From contig QEYB01000936.1 in NCBI GenBank assembly GCA_017562135.1, positions 744,001 through 808,000 of the forward strand: a DNA stretch of 64,000 bases, written 5' to 3'. The position numbers and the translations under genes were made by a program. Of the stretch, positions 12,201-23,641 are shown one piece after another. Each line of letters starts with the position of its first letter. Within the stretch, counting starts at the first letter, position 1. The DNA is from Dipylidium caninum. Lineage: Eukaryota > Platyhelminthes > Cestoda > Cyclophyllidea > Dipylidiidae. The notes beneath the pieces were generated by a model. That model made no database searches, had not been told where the DNA came from, and saw only the letters and a list, made by a program, of their open reading frames with translations.

Positions 12201-12815
12201 ACTATCAATGGCGTCAATATGGAGAATACAGGGCGCATTTTTCTAGACAACAGAATAAGGATAAGGCTCACATACTTTTGCTTGGTTAAAAACATCGCGC
12301 CAAGAACGGATTGTTGGTGTAACGAGACCTATAGTTACGGAGAGATAATTTACTTGGAGAGTCTAAGAATGCATGAGACAATAATTTTGAATACCCCAGC
12401 AATGGCCTTAATTAGTGTCGTTTTCCCACAAAAAGGTGGACCGTTAATCAACACGGTGGGCCAAACTTTAGGCAGATTTCCGGGACTCAAGTGACATCTG
12501 AAGGCCAGTTTTACTTGAGTCTAGTTAAATAATAACAAAATAATACGAAGCAGACCAACAAAGCCGCAGGAATTGTATTAGCGATGTCTTCAATTTTCAA
12601 AATGGGAATGGAGCAAGAGATATTATTATCTGCGGTTAATTACAGACATAAACAAGCTAACAAACCCGGAGGCGATAATATTCTCATTTTCTTTCTTTCG
12701 GGAAGACTAGTATCCATGTTAATGATGTCAGAGTCATCAAGGGAGCGTTTGGTATCGTTAGGGGTTGGAGAGATCTCTTTGACGATCATTGTTTTGGCAC
12801 TTGCAAACCTCAAAG
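9257..12815 (-). CDS. NVL: Nuclear VCP-like AAA ATPase (NVL/Rix7)
   Basis: NVL is a two-ring AAA+ ATPase of the nucleolus that remodels pre-60S ribosome particles. Exons read on the minus strand: 12815-12666 (start uncertain; basic PERKKMR), 12629-12556, 12497-12395 (D1 Walker [10 protein letters not shown]), 12328-12276, 12242-12131 (Walker B region, [10 protein letters not shown]), 12098-11969, 11900-11691 ([13 protein letters not shown]), 10478-10314 ([14 protein letters not shown], the D2 entry), 10057-9750 (D2 Walker A GPPGCGKT, Walker B LIFFDEID, then CPRR), 9705-9418 ([20 protein letters not shown]) and 9371-9257 (SGADLENV, stop TGA). Checked junctions keep phase, e.g. HGM/SGADL. The D2 ring is canonical and the CPRR and TRGATAPP signatures fit NVL better than PEX6 or VCP. 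D1 is degenerate: its Walker B reads DAID rather than DEID and the usual GATNR element is replaced by VVGETRGL. The usual NVL N-terminal winged-helix region was not found, so upstream exons may be missing here. Confidence 0.9.
10564..11592 (+). CDS. Intronless rhodopsin-class GPCR nested in an NVL intron
   Basis: A single open frame of 342 residues with seven hydrophobic segments: about 37-57 (with the TM1 GN pair at 49-50), 66-86, 113-140, 158-180, 204-230, 256-279 and 303-323. C115 at the top of TM3 and C193 in the second extracellular loop can form the conserved disulfide. The TM3 end reads DRV at 139-141 in place of DRY, TM6 has a LP bend without CWxP, and TM7 has NFPIY (316-320) in place of NPxxY. 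N23-S-S is a possible glycosylation site in a short N-terminus with no signal peptide. It sits wholly inside the 10479-11690 intron of NVL, on the opposite strand. The fold is secure; the ligand is not. Peptide-receptor-like or flatworm-specific orphan are the likely classes. A retroposed origin would explain the lack of introns. Confidence 0.9.
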   Translation: MSDLGSSVMLGQKGLQQDRFASNSSDFSTLVGSFRAYVSPIILIIGTFGNALIISLFCREKPRTRFSVFAIGLAVVHTLALIMNTALDDFLGRGLHYATGGAFSIKLDASSTVSCKLLEYLPNTMYFTASYLVVVFSIDRVFTTYYPIRFHACRYHKQAIFANIMVTILGASGNLPTLIVQNLKVEAEGNIACRMDRSKPQLADFAIFFTTIVTSFLPVILVLMLNLIIIQQLWRAHQWRRKMTISGRGGQEIGRIAGHLAMSTCFFLLYLPLGIVVLMRLHITVSLGEEDTPRAIRIINLSKFFSSLKDISYAVNFPIYAVFLPKFRNHLSRVLNFHRGHN

Positions 12816-12894
12816 CTGTATTTGAGAGAAACAATAAGCAAGCGAACCTTTTAATGCATCTTTGCGCCAGTTTCTTATGTTGTTTTTAGTACAG

Positions 12895-13125
12895 GAGGTT
12901 TTGTTTTCGTTAATTATGAAATCCACGAATTCTTGCAAAGATGACGGATCCTCTGCAACTAGGAGAAACTTATCTGGGTTAGCAGAATATCACATCATAC
13001 AGCTTCAGCCAAAGGAATTAGGAATTGCCGTTGAATTTGAGGAGAATTATAACCCTGAGGAGTATCCGTTGCCATTGGACCCACTCAATCCGCAAAAAAT
13101 GAGCGCCCTAGGAGGTAGCCAATAA
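12895..13125 (+). CDS. Possible terminal coding exon, unrecognised
   Basis: Following a plausible acceptor (TTTTTAGTACAG, ending 12894) is an open frame of about 76 residues ending in TAA, with protein-like composition (ELGIAVEFEENYNPEEYPLP). No domain is recognised. Any upstream exons on the plus strand would have to overlap the 5' end of NVL, which counts against it. The reverse strand is closed in all frames here, so it is not an NVL exon. Confidence 0.3.
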   Translation, partial: EVLFSLIMKSTNSCKDDGSSATRRNLSGLAEYHIIQLQPKELGIAVEFEENYNPEEYPLPLDPLNPQKMSALGGSQ

Positions 13126-15830
13126 CGTGGGAGCGTAAGACTCACACATTATTAACAGCAAAACGGAATATTCCCTCATATAGCTTGGACCTTAAATAGT
13201 ATTATTTATAACGCCACAAATGACCTCCTCAATAATTATTACTAAGAGAATTGAATGTTTGCGACGCCGCGAACAGGATATTTCTAGTAGGTATAAATGG
13301 CACTTAATACCGTGGCAGTCGACGTTTTTGGCATCTGGAAAAATGTAGTTAACCCACCTCATCAATAACATCTTAATTGTTGTGGCCTTTGTTGGTCACT
13401 GTAAGATGAGGAACATCATTTGGAAAACTCAATCGTCCTGAACTGCTGGATAATAGCTTTTCGTCGAATTACTTGACATATGTGCATACAACTCTGTGTA
13501 GTCAATAATGTTTTTATTAATGCAAATGCTCGTTGAAGGAACGACGTGGGTCTGTTCTGCTCTTTTTGCGCCCCACTTATTCCTCACGAAATGCTAGTGG
13601 ACACAAATTGCTATTTCTTTTTAACTATGGTCGATGATATCGGCTAATTCAAATGACATTGTATCAAATTCTTTCGCCTTTCCTTTATCTATATTGGGCC
13701 AGAGATTCTCAAAAATTTTTCGCATCGTGAACCATGTTTCGCCCTCCATCTCCGTTACTCAAAATGTCCCAATTGGCATTCATTACACTATAACCGAATT
13801 TCTTTGTCCTCGCTATTCTCGATTGGATACTGCTAACTCTTGCCGATAGCCATTGTATTGATTCAAAATAAACCATTGTGAAACACTCATGTTCACATTA
13901 TTCCCCGCCTATTTGGCGCTTCTCGAAGCCGCAATGCAACATGCTGGTGACCTTATTGCTCCACCGAGGAGTTTATGCCCTTGAGTGTCATTTATCCTGC
14001 ATTAAGTGGGATGAAAATAATGGAGATTAAAACTATCAAGTGGAAGCGGCGTCTACTTCACAGTCACAAGAAGTCTGCGAAATTCGCATGTATGTAAGGG
14101 ACAAAGAAACACCTCAGTCTGGCAGATTTGATAAGGTTGGAATGCGGTGTCACGCAGAGACCTCCCCGTCGTTCCCTGACTCCGTTTTTGTCAAAACCCC
14201 CATCTTCCACTATTTTGTCATTCTGCTTAGAAAATTATGCAGAGTTTCTTCACCGTGTTAATACTTTCGGCTCTCAACAGTAAACAAAGCAGTAGTGAAT
14301 AGCGTTAAGAGGTGGGTTGTGAAGAGTATATTTATTTCTTATGGAAAGCAGCTTGAGTCAGATGCCAACATCGATGAATCTTTGCTGCTTGAGCACCAGA
14401 ACAGAGGAGAAAGACCGGACAAAGTCCGCGTGGTTTCACAATTTTTTCTTGAGTGCCCAGCTCCTTCTGCCCACACTAGTAAAACTTGAGGAGGCCTACC
14501 AACCTTCTCTGCTCCCTGATGAAGGATTCACTGTGAAAGGAAAAGCGCTAGATGCAAGCCGGTCGAGTATTTCCCTACGCAATTCTCAAAATTCCCAGTA
14601 AAGACCAAGGCGACTAGCGAATTTGCATCGCGAAAGAGGAGATCGCCTTTCTTATGTACCATTTCCCATGTTATTTGATAATCCTCAACTTTTACTTGGG
14701 GAAGAAGAAGAGAAAGAAGCATCGACTATAGCTTTCTTAAGTTTTTTTTGTGGTGTTCATGTGATAATGGGGATTTTAGACGAAAGAGGTCCACAATCAC
14801 CTCATTCCATTCGATATTTTGTGTAAGTTTGTTGGCTTCAGAGAATGCGTGGATTTCGATAAAGTCGCCGTGTGTTACTGACCAAATCTGCGCCATGTGG
14901 ATGCAGTCTACTTTTACTGTTCTCCGTTAACTTTCTCTCCATTGTCCGATTGTGGAGGCAATTTGGCATGGCTTACGAGTTGTTTCAAGTCGACAATGGT
15001 CAAAACGCCTTTCTGCCTACCATTCTAACCTTCATCTCGATGGTTAAATTCTGGTGATTTCGTATCTCGATGACTTGGAAGTAAATTTACAACGAATTCT
15101 CGACTCCCATTGTCCTGCAAGGTTTTCGTGGGTTATGACAACGCAAATGGCACTTCACACACACACACACTAATGCCGCACTGTCGGCAAGCAGAAGAGG
15201 CTAAAATGTCCACTTGTATGCAGTAATTTGCCCATGTCACTTCTTTGTTTTGACCCTCTTGGCGAATTAGAAGTAGCATTGAGAGAAAGCAATAAGCGAA
15301 TAACACCTGTCATTTCCTTAAACCATCACACAGAGCATAGCATCTTTTTCCAAAGGCGTTGTCTAACTTATCACTGTTCTTCCACAGTTGGTCGATGAGA
15401 AAGTAGCAACGAGGTCCACAGATAACAAAACTTCGCCTTTTTTGTATAAAAAAGGGTTGGAGTCTATGAAATTACCAAGGCTGAAAATTAAGTAGAAGCA
15501 TAGGTTAACTCTGCGGAGTATACGCAACGAGGCATCATTAAAATACATTCAGCAGAGCCTAAAGTAGCTGGCAAAGTTCGAGAATTGGTGGGACAGGAGA
15601 AAAAGCGCATAAGTGCCAGGTGGAGGATTATGGTAGAATTTGGCGCAGAAGTCTCAAATAGGCTTCAATTACTTCATTTCCAACGCCCCGTTTTTCGAAT
15701 TTTATATTCCAATCTGGGACAAATTTTGTCACAGTGTAGGAGGGGAAACCAAATCCTTGGCTTGTCCAAAGTTGATGGAGAAAGTATAAGGATTATGAAA
15801 GATATGGTAGAGATGTGAGTTATACCCACT
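13126..15830. other. Intergenic, 2.7 kb
   Basis: AT-rich DNA without a supported gene. It contains a short CA run (15157-15170). Several 60-86 residue open frames occur on both strands around 14.0-14.9 kb but show no signal peptide, domain or splice pattern I can defend. Confidence 0.5.
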
Positions 15831-16047
15831 CATCGAAACTTCAGGTCTATCAACACTCATTTCGCCTTTATAACGAGAAACCTTTACCCCGGTGGATCCT
15901 GCACGGTTCCACTTGCCTCTCACGCCCACTGGAATTGTAATGACTGCAAGATGAGTGTCTGCAGCGGGTTGCATAAGTTCAAGTTGAATCAAGGGATTTA
16001 TTTAGCTCGGTGAAAAGGTATAAATAATATTACACGAGCGTTGTCAT

Positions 16048-16728
16048 TTAAGTGGCATGAGTGTTATCGTCCCTGAGAAGGGAACGAATGGCCTCAAGTA
16101 TGTCGTCAATTAACTTCTGTTCCCGAGGCGGAGTCTGAGATAAACCCGAATCCATGAGACATCGAATAACTGCCACATTGTAGATGTAAAGTCTGTCGGA
16201 ATTCGCCGGCTGGGCTTTTACTTCCAAGTGCATATTGATGAGGGCATAATTGCTGGACCACGACAGATTATCGCTGATATTAACGGCGAGAATGCAAATG
16301 TTGGAAGTAAGAATTAACTTATATTAAGAACAAGGTCCTGTAAAGGCAAGAATTTAACATTTATACCTGGTATTCATTGGGAGAATGATTTTGTAAGTGA
16401 AGCCTACTTCATTGACACCCATGAAGCACCGAAACATAAGCGGTGAAACATTAGAGGGTATGCAATTAGGATTTAAATAAAAGTCCTCCTCTCTGTCCTC
16501 CCAAAGTTGGGTAAAATCAAATAATTTAAGCTTCAGCATCTCGAATTTTCTGTTGTTAATGGAAGACACAATGTCTTCGGCTACAATTTCCTCGTCAATT
16601 ACATCAGAGCACGCGATTTCCTGATAGTCCTTTGGAAGATTTATCAGGGTGGAGTTCTTTGTGCTTGATGAACAGGTACGCACACCACTTATAAGAGCTA
16701 CAACCAAACAGACTTTCACGATCTTCAT
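16048..16728 (-). CDS. Secreted Cys-protein family, copy A (intact, two exons)
   Basis: Exon 1 is 16728-16367, intron 93 nt (16366-16274), exon 2 16273-16048; 588 nt gives 195 residues. Residues 1-18 form a signal peptide (MKIVKVCLVVALISGVRT), with a Cys just after it. The core has the family spacing C-x21-F followed by MLKLKLFDFTQLWEDR, a Cys pair (PNC..FRC) and GFTYKI. The last exon has IYNVAVIRC and LIDDILEAIRSLLRD. The intron is phase 2. An ATG 10 nt further upstream is out of frame, so the start at 16728 is preferred. TATA-like ATAAATA lies at 16769-16763 and AATAAA at 16002-15997. It should be exported; its function is unknown. It lies at the outer end of the left arm, mirror of copy C. 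Confidence 0.8.
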
Positions 16729-16762
16729 TGTTTTTCATCTCGTCTACCCACTTCAGTTGCCC

Positions 16763-16769
16763 TATTTAT
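16763..16769 (-). promoter_or_regulatory. TATA-like box of copy A
   Basis: ATAAATA about 35 nt upstream of the start codon; the mirror copy has the same element at 31248-31254. Confidence 0.5.
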
Positions 16770-19072
16770 CCTTGGCACCGAAGCAGTGTGAGCAGCAGTG
16801 GAGGCCAAGGACAAACTGGAACACACGAATTGGACAGAAAATGGGTTACATAGCCCTGAGGCTAATACTCTCGTGTGGCCTTGCTCTACTCGCTAAATAA
16901 AACAACATATTTTGGCAGTAGGGGTAGGGGGCCACGCAGCAGTTGAGCGAGGCATTTGTCAAAACAGTTGTCGTGTCTTTTGTTTGACGCTTCTAGCCAA
17001 AAAGAACTTGCTTATTGCAGGACCTAGTAGGACTTACTGGCAGAGCACAAACGCGCATCAACAAATTGTTGGACTCTTAGTCGATGCCCTACAAAGCCTC
17101 CACACTATCATCATTAGGAAACAGTATATCGGCCAGTACCTCCACAATTTGAGAAAAAGAGGTTTGAGGCATTAGAAGTATAAAAATAGGCCAAGTGAGG
17201 TCCTGTTAGCTAGAAAAAAAGTATTTCACCTTGCACTTACACATTGCTGGGTGAATCAGGCACTGTGTCTAACGATAAAATGGGGAGACAAGGGAGCGAC
17301 ATTAAAGTGGGCGATATTAGGCTGCCGTCTGAACACATCAAACTGCAAAATACCAAAATAAGGAAGTCACAATCGGTGATGATGATGCGACACATGAGGG
17401 ATAGAGAATTGCGTAGAATTCATTCTCTTCTATTTGGCGTCTATAGGAAATGAGGATAAAAAGTCGCTTGAGACAGAAGGAATTTAGTTCTCAGTTGAGG
17501 CGCTAACAGAGTGTTGGGTGTGCAGAGAAATAGAAATGAATTCGACCTTGGACGTATATTGCTTTGAAGTAGAACACGCTGGACCAACTTACAGCCAGCT
17601 GCAACAGTGCTCACAGACGGAAGTCACTTCAACATATCCAGCCTGTCAGCAATTTAGTCAAAGGAAGAAACAAGGAAACGCAATGTGCACGTGCCACCTG
17701 CTGACGTGTTGGTGCATGTCTGCAGGATTTCCTTCCATGTGACCCTATTTGACTTGGCATTTGGCATGTGTTGAAGGTGGACTCAACAAGATTGTGGGCG
17801 ATGCCCAGTCGTGTCTCACCACCTCTCCTCCTCTCTCCCCCCAGGGTGTGCAATCAGCATCTCCACTGTGAATTTCATGTCCGATTGTTGAACTTCTGGA
17901 CTAAGGACAACATGGCACAGCGTCCTCCACTCCGCTTCATCACGCAATAGATAGGAGGGCTCACAATCAGCGAGAAACCACACAAACGCGAATACCTCAC
18001 TTGGTTAACGGCCTTCCGCGTAGGTCAGACTCTTCCTCCCCACAACACACACAATGAGACCACCAGGTGAAAGGGAGCACATTTTAGTTTTCGCCCTTGA
18101 AGGCAGAAGTGAGCGACACTGTCTGGTGCGTCCAACAATCAGCATGCACATTCCTTTTCTCATTCATTGCAGATGTGGTCGTCGATGCGGCAGTCGAGTC
18201 CATTGAACCAGTCTCTGCTCATCACCACTTCCACAAAATCCCTCCATCTTCTTCCCCTTCCTTCCTGCATGTAAATTGGAAGGACACTAGCAGGTGCATC
18301 AACGTGAGGATCTCTCACAAATTACGCGTCTCATTTGCCACGCCTGTCACATAGTTTGGGTCAACATGGCGGCCATATTATCGTCAGGGGAGAAATGAGA
18401 TATGAAATTGCAAGTGGAATCATGTCGCTGTGACAGACAGGCTTCATAATCATCGCATCCCGTTGATGAAGCAGACGAGGATTCTAATCACTTCGTTGCC
18501 CTAATGTGGCCACTTATTTCCATATGGACACTTCTGCTTTCGGTTATCACAGCGTGACAAGCAAGAAGACGACAGCTTCCGGGTGCTTTGCAAAAGGACT
18601 TAGAGGGGAGAGGTGGTGTGACATGCATGAGCTCAAAGCGCCGACTGCGATCTTCAAGACGTCGTACGAGGCGTCGTGGTGGTAAGATGAAGCAGCGGCG
18701 ATTGCAACATCATCAATTCGACCTACACCGAAGGTACGTCCTTCCTGCAGCTCAGATCCTAACAGGAATTGCCCTAATGACGCCTCATTCCCAGCCTTTT
18801 GTCAACAATTCGTGCTTGCTCCAAAGACAAATATGCTTTTCAACAGGTCATCGTTGACTCGTTCATGATGACGTGAGGGATTTTGGCAACACTGGATTCC
18901 TCCCTAGACTGACTCTAAAGTAAACAGACGACTGGCTTACGAGTTGCCCAGGTTGTTTGAATACAAAGCAAACATTTTCCTCACAACCTGTTCAGCCAAT
19001 TGCTTTCCTAGACCATCCACTCTGTCGGTCCGGCTAACTCCTCTCTCCAATCCTCACCCAACAGCTTCCTGG

Positions 19073-19098
19073 ATCGTGGATCGTGGATCGTGGATCGG
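19073..19098. repeat. GGATCGT short tandem repeat, left arm
   Basis: Four near-perfect heptamer units; mirrored near 28918-28948 in the right arm. Confidence 0.8.
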
Positions 19099-20567
19099 AT
19101 CCTGCACCCTCAACCCTGCACAATACACCCCGTAGCTTGTCTGCCATCCTTTCCCCACCTTGCGTTACCGCCTTAGGTGATAGTTGTACCTAAATAAACT
19201 TGCGCCACATTAACCGCTCTCGTATATCCCATAAACAGTGCCCTCTTCGCAGTCTCGAGCATGAGATAAATCGAGGAGAAGGGGAAGACGGTGTGTTAGA
19301 CGACGGCTACACCTGCTTCGACCAGACGGTGAAATGACGTCGAGAATATGCTGTCTAACAGTGGATAAAATATCTATTTCTATTAAAGGGGAGAGTTTCA
19401 CTGGACTGGTTGACAGCCAGCCAGGCGTTTGTTCCCTCTCTCTCGCCTTGCGGAAAAAGTGAGTTCGGGGCAGAGCGAAAGACATTGGGGCCAATTAATC
19501 AACCGGTTGAGCGACCAATTTAGAGGCAAATGAAAGGCCAACAGGCGAGAACTAATCCACATTGCGACACTTGCTGCGCTCTTTCGTGGCATTCATTTTG
19601 TCGTGTAGTTGGCAGAGGCGGCGCTTTCCATCTCCCCTCTTCACAGTTTTAAAGCTAGAAGGGGAACTGACAACAAGTCTGATTTCCTGCCTCCGCTGAT
19701 GCTCTCAGCAACAAGGACAGCCAACCATTTGGCCTATTCTGTCACTCTGACACCTTTGGCGAATCCACCATATCGCCTATGCATTCCCATCCATCCGGTG
19801 GATCACTCGCTTCCATCTTCTCCTCCCAAACCAACATCTCTAGTTGCCCCCACTCGTGCTTGCCATTCAGTCCTGCGGTAACTGTCATTTGTCCATGGTG
19901 GAGATGCCATAATCTTCGTCTCCAGCACTCACCTCATTTCAGCACACACACAGGCAATAACCTAACTCGTCGACATAATGAACGCGATCAGGCAGACGAG
20001 AAGAAAAACGACCGAGACAGCGTCAAGTCCAACATGTTAGGCGGACATAAAGTCTGTCTGTTCCACCGGGCAGCAACTACAACCACGTGCCGGTGGAAGT
20101 ATGCGGAGAGAACTGAGGAGTTGAGAGTCGGTAGCGTTTCTCACACAACATGGTGCCCACATCCTCAACCTCCCAACCACCTCTGGAGAAGGCGTCATTC
20201 TCGAACACCTCGTCCAATGTGAACATCTCGACGAGAAGTCTCATGTGCTCAAGCTGAGTTATGCACATCGCATTGAAGGACGGAATGACTGCCGTTCTGC
20301 TCCATTTGCCGATTACGATTTTCCTTTTGCCCCAATTGACCGCACCACTCCTTACCTCTATTCTCCAATGGCCAAGTAGTCCACTTCGCCATCTCCAAGA
20401 AAGAAGAGGAGTGTGGGGCCACGGTATCAAGAGTCAAGTAGCTGCTCCCACAGTGTGCAGTTTGCGTCCTTCCTGAAAAGGGCAAAATAACGGGGTACCA
20501 GATGAGAAACTCAGGCTAATAGAGCTTGAATTCACTGTCTACTATGATCTATGCCTTATTAACTCCG

Positions 20568-20610
20568 TTCTTCTTCTTCTTCTTCTTCTTCTTCTTCTTC
20601 CTCCTCCTCC
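20568..20610. repeat. CTT/CCT trinucleotide run, left arm
   Basis: About ten CTT units followed by CCT units; the mirror run is at about 27406-27450. Confidence 0.85.
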
Positions 20611-21329
20611 TCCACATCGGTCTCTCCACTGCGTCACCTTCGCCTCTCCACGGTCCACACCAAAACGGCATCACTTGCTTGCAGCATTACACTATTCACT
20701 TCAAATGCTAACGTCTTTCCTATGATCGAGAAATCGGGTTAGCCTCACATCCTTCCACCACCAACCTTCATTCTCTCATTCGATCATTGTCCACTGCACT
20801 CCGCTGTGCTTTTTACCCAAAAAGACTATGGCTTTGTGTCGCAACCTCGAAAGAATACGAAATAATCAACTCACTGCTCGAGCCGAGCTTCGGAGAGTGG
20901 TGGAGACACCCGAGCACCGTCAATGGCAGCTTCCTTGCTGCATCTCACTCTGCAGCCCCTCACTCCACGCTGCTTGATGCACACAGCACACACCAACCAA
21001 CAGTCTCACTCCGACAATTCACACTTTCCCTACGCCCATGCTACCCAAACTCTCCGTGTACGTGGGGAATGTGTGCAGTTTCGCGGACACCGCTTTTTCG
21101 AAGATGTAGCATTGCGAAAGTGATTGGAATGCCAGTGTGGTGAGTGAACGCATGCTACTGTGGGTACTCCTCACCCCTTCTCTCTCACTGAATGATCGTG
21201 GGTTTTAGCACAGATTTTATTTGTTGATGACTCCTAATTCGAGGGTGTACGTGAGCCAACCTTATGTCATTCCTCGATTCTCACGTTGGGGGATACAGGG
21301 GGCGGGGGAGAAGGAAGGAGGATCACGAA

Positions 21330-21370
21330 GAGGTGGAGGTGGAGGAGGAGGAGGAGGAGGAGGAGGAGGA
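21330..21370. repeat. GGA trinucleotide run, left arm
   Basis: Interrupted GGA/GGT units then about ten GGA units; the mirror at 26651-26690 differs by an apparent unit change, as expected of a slipping microsatellite. Confidence 0.85.
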
Positions 21371-22264
21371 ACATAAGACCAGCATAGACCACATGTGCAC
21401 AACCAAATGTGAGCGTCTGCAGCATCAGCTCAGACTGAAATTAAGGAGAACTTGGTTTCACTGGCACGACAATGAGCGAGGCATAAGGAATAAGTGGAAC
21501 AGAACTTCGCCTATCTCGTCCTTTTATGCAGGATAAAAGGAGATTATTGTGAGAGGTGGCAAGTGGCGATTTGTCGCTACTGCTCCTAAATGTGTCTAAA
21601 CGTCCAACCTGCACTAGCAAATGCATGTCAATACAACCTTAAAATGGTTACCGTCGAGTGTTTATTCATCAAAATTAATTTGGACATAATTTTCGGCTCA
21701 GATCTAATTTGTAATTGGCATCCAAGCTGGCAAATAATACGAAATGGTTAATTGAAACTTTCCTTGTGGGCGCTTTATGACGGCTGTTAATAGGTCTACA
21801 ATTTGGCTACAATCGAGGTGGATTCCTTCTCTTTCTCCTCAAATCACCACTTTCCTGCATGAACCGACTGTAAATGCCATTGTGCTAGCATATTTGGAGC
21901 TACGCTTACCAAATACTCACATTTTTATGATATCAGGTCGTGTTTCTCTAATGACCCTTTTTTGGTGGTAAACTTGAAAACCACCTGCTTTACAAGGGCT
22001 GAGCTCTTTCTTAAACGACTTTCCACCCACATTACGAAACGACATTCCCCTCCTCTTTGCGCCACTCTGAGCCACCTCCAACGCACCCTGTGTCTGATAG
22101 CTGAGAAAACAGACATATTTTATCAACTAACGCCCTCCACGCCAGTGACACCATTGCACCAAGAATGTTGTTGTTGTTTATTGTTTATTGCACAACGTTC
22201 TCACAAGTGGACAAATAATAATTTATAAGTGGAGCTTCACCAAGTCCCCAGGTCAAACTCATCT

Positions 22265-23032
22265 ATGCATTTCACTTTTCCTTTTCACCTAGTCTTCTTT
22301 ATCACTGCGGTCCGTGCCTGTTCACCGGCAAAGGAGGATGTTCATTTTGAAGTCTTCTACAACCTTCCCCCGGCGGTGAGGGCTTTCACTTGCGTACTAA
22401 CGCATTAAGGTATGTATGAAAATGGGCAACTAACAACTTTTCATCTCGCAGGTAATTGTCCCGACGAGGAGGGCGGCCACGAAGGAATTAGCCGAAGCGT
22501 TAAGTACATAGCATCCACCAGTTTCAACGCGATGACTCTCCGAAGGATGTTTTCCAACGAAATTTGGATTAGCGATTCAGCTTATGCAACGTGGAACTGC
22601 AATTGCACTAGCCTCCCTCCATCTTCCTCCACATTCGACTGTCATGTTTCAGGTGTCAATTTACTCTTCATCAAGTCTTTATTACACCCAACTGTTACCA
22701 GGTAATTCTGTCAAATTGCCGCGTTAATATACTCCCTTAATTTAATCCCCACTTCTACTTTTTTCCTCTTCTATCTGAGAAGGCAGAAGGAGGCGTACGT
22801 CGCCCTCGATTTGGCCATGATGGTCCGAGCGGAAGTGCAGAGTCTTGGAGTACTTCAAATCGCCAACATCCAGTTGAAAGAAGCTGAAGTGACAGATAGA
22901 CGTGACACTATGGAATCTGAAGAAATGAATTTTCGAGATTCCCTACTACATGGATTTCGAGGAGTCCTCATGCGATTCTCCTGTCAAACTACTCTTGGCA
23001 ATTACAAATTACCTACAATCTCGGATGCGTAA
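22265..23032 (+). pseudogene. Secreted Cys-protein family, copy B, with a premature stop
   Basis: Exon 1 starts at the ATG at 22265 with a signal peptide (MHFTFPFHLVFFITAVRA) and a following Cys. By alignment to the 60.6-kb copy it should end at 22409, where AAG/GTATGT is a strong donor in the right phase (1), giving a 42-nt intron (22410-22451). An in-frame TAA at 22406-22408 lies directly before that donor. Exon 2 (22452-22701) is 250 nt, the same as in copy G, with C-x21-F and a core ending FDCHVSGVNLLF. Exon 3 (22783-23032) begins in phase 2 and is open to its TAA. Elsewhere the copy looks healthy, with a TATA-like element near 22224 and AATAAA at 23184-23189. Either a recent nonsense allele, or splicing inside the signal exon that I cannot see, is possible. 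Confidence 0.65.
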
Positions 23033-23641
23033 AATCCTAACTATTTTAGTACCCAACTGTTCACATCTACCGAAATCAGGCAAAACACTTTTGACATTGC
23101 CGTACTTGTAGGCTTCATTGACCTTTACGGCACATAACTTCTTGTGTGCTTCTCATGCGTTCTTGCCTCCTCGCAAACAAGATAATAAAATGAGTCTTAA
23201 GTGGCATGTCTACTTTTTTACACTTTAAAACGGGACAGAAACCATACTACAGAACTATTCGATATAACTTTTTGGCTAAATGAACTGTAGAAGTCCCAAC
23301 AATAAGAAGAAAAAAATGTATATGTCAATTAGTTTCGAACACGCTGACGAAACGAAGGGAAGTGTAAACCTACTTGCCGAAATGTCCGCAATCACAGTTT
23401 TCAGCCCAGTAGATGCCTGAGCGAGAGGGCAAAAGTGTTGGAGGGACCAAACTGGCTCTTAGTCTCGGGCAGTACACCACCTCGAATTCATTTGACGCAT
23501 TATGTGCCACTAATCTGAAATAGAACAAAGCACGTGGTGAGGCAGAAAAATTAGTAGGGCATGATTTCTTAAACAGAGAAGTACTGCTACAAAAGCATGT
23601 CGAAATTTATTTACAGCGTTCAGTAAAGTTAAATTTTCTGG

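Larger units (their letters stand above)
15831..21651. repeat. Left arm of a 5.8-kb inverted repeat
   Basis: Read on the minus strand, this stretch matches 26367-32240. Mirror positions sum to 48016-48020 from 16,730 to 21,651, so net indels over 4.9 kb amount to a few bases. Identity of the inner 4.9 kb is near complete in every stretch compared; the outer 0.9 kb, covering the secreted gene and its 3' flank, is clearly more diverged. The arm carries a GGATCGT-type microsatellite (19073-19098), a CTT run (20568-20600) and a GGA run (21330-21370). I find no coding gene inside the inner arm; its 60-150 residue open frames are mirrored only because the DNA is. Confidence 0.95.

Noticed and set aside
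9257..12815. PEX6 or PEX1 as the identity of the AAA ATPase
   Set aside because: A degenerate D1 fits PEX6, but the D2 [16 protein letters not shown] and [12 protein letters not shown] signatures match NVL.
19609..20485. Several 80-147 codon open frames in the left arm, with matching ones in the right arm
   Set aside because: They overlap in opposite strands, have low-complexity Ser/His/Pro composition, differ in length between arms through small indels, and show no splice, signal or domain. Mirroring is due to the repeat, not selection.
21264..21536. 90-codon frame with a poly-Glu run
   Set aside because: The Glu run is a GGA microsatellite that differs in unit number between arms; no other coding evidence.
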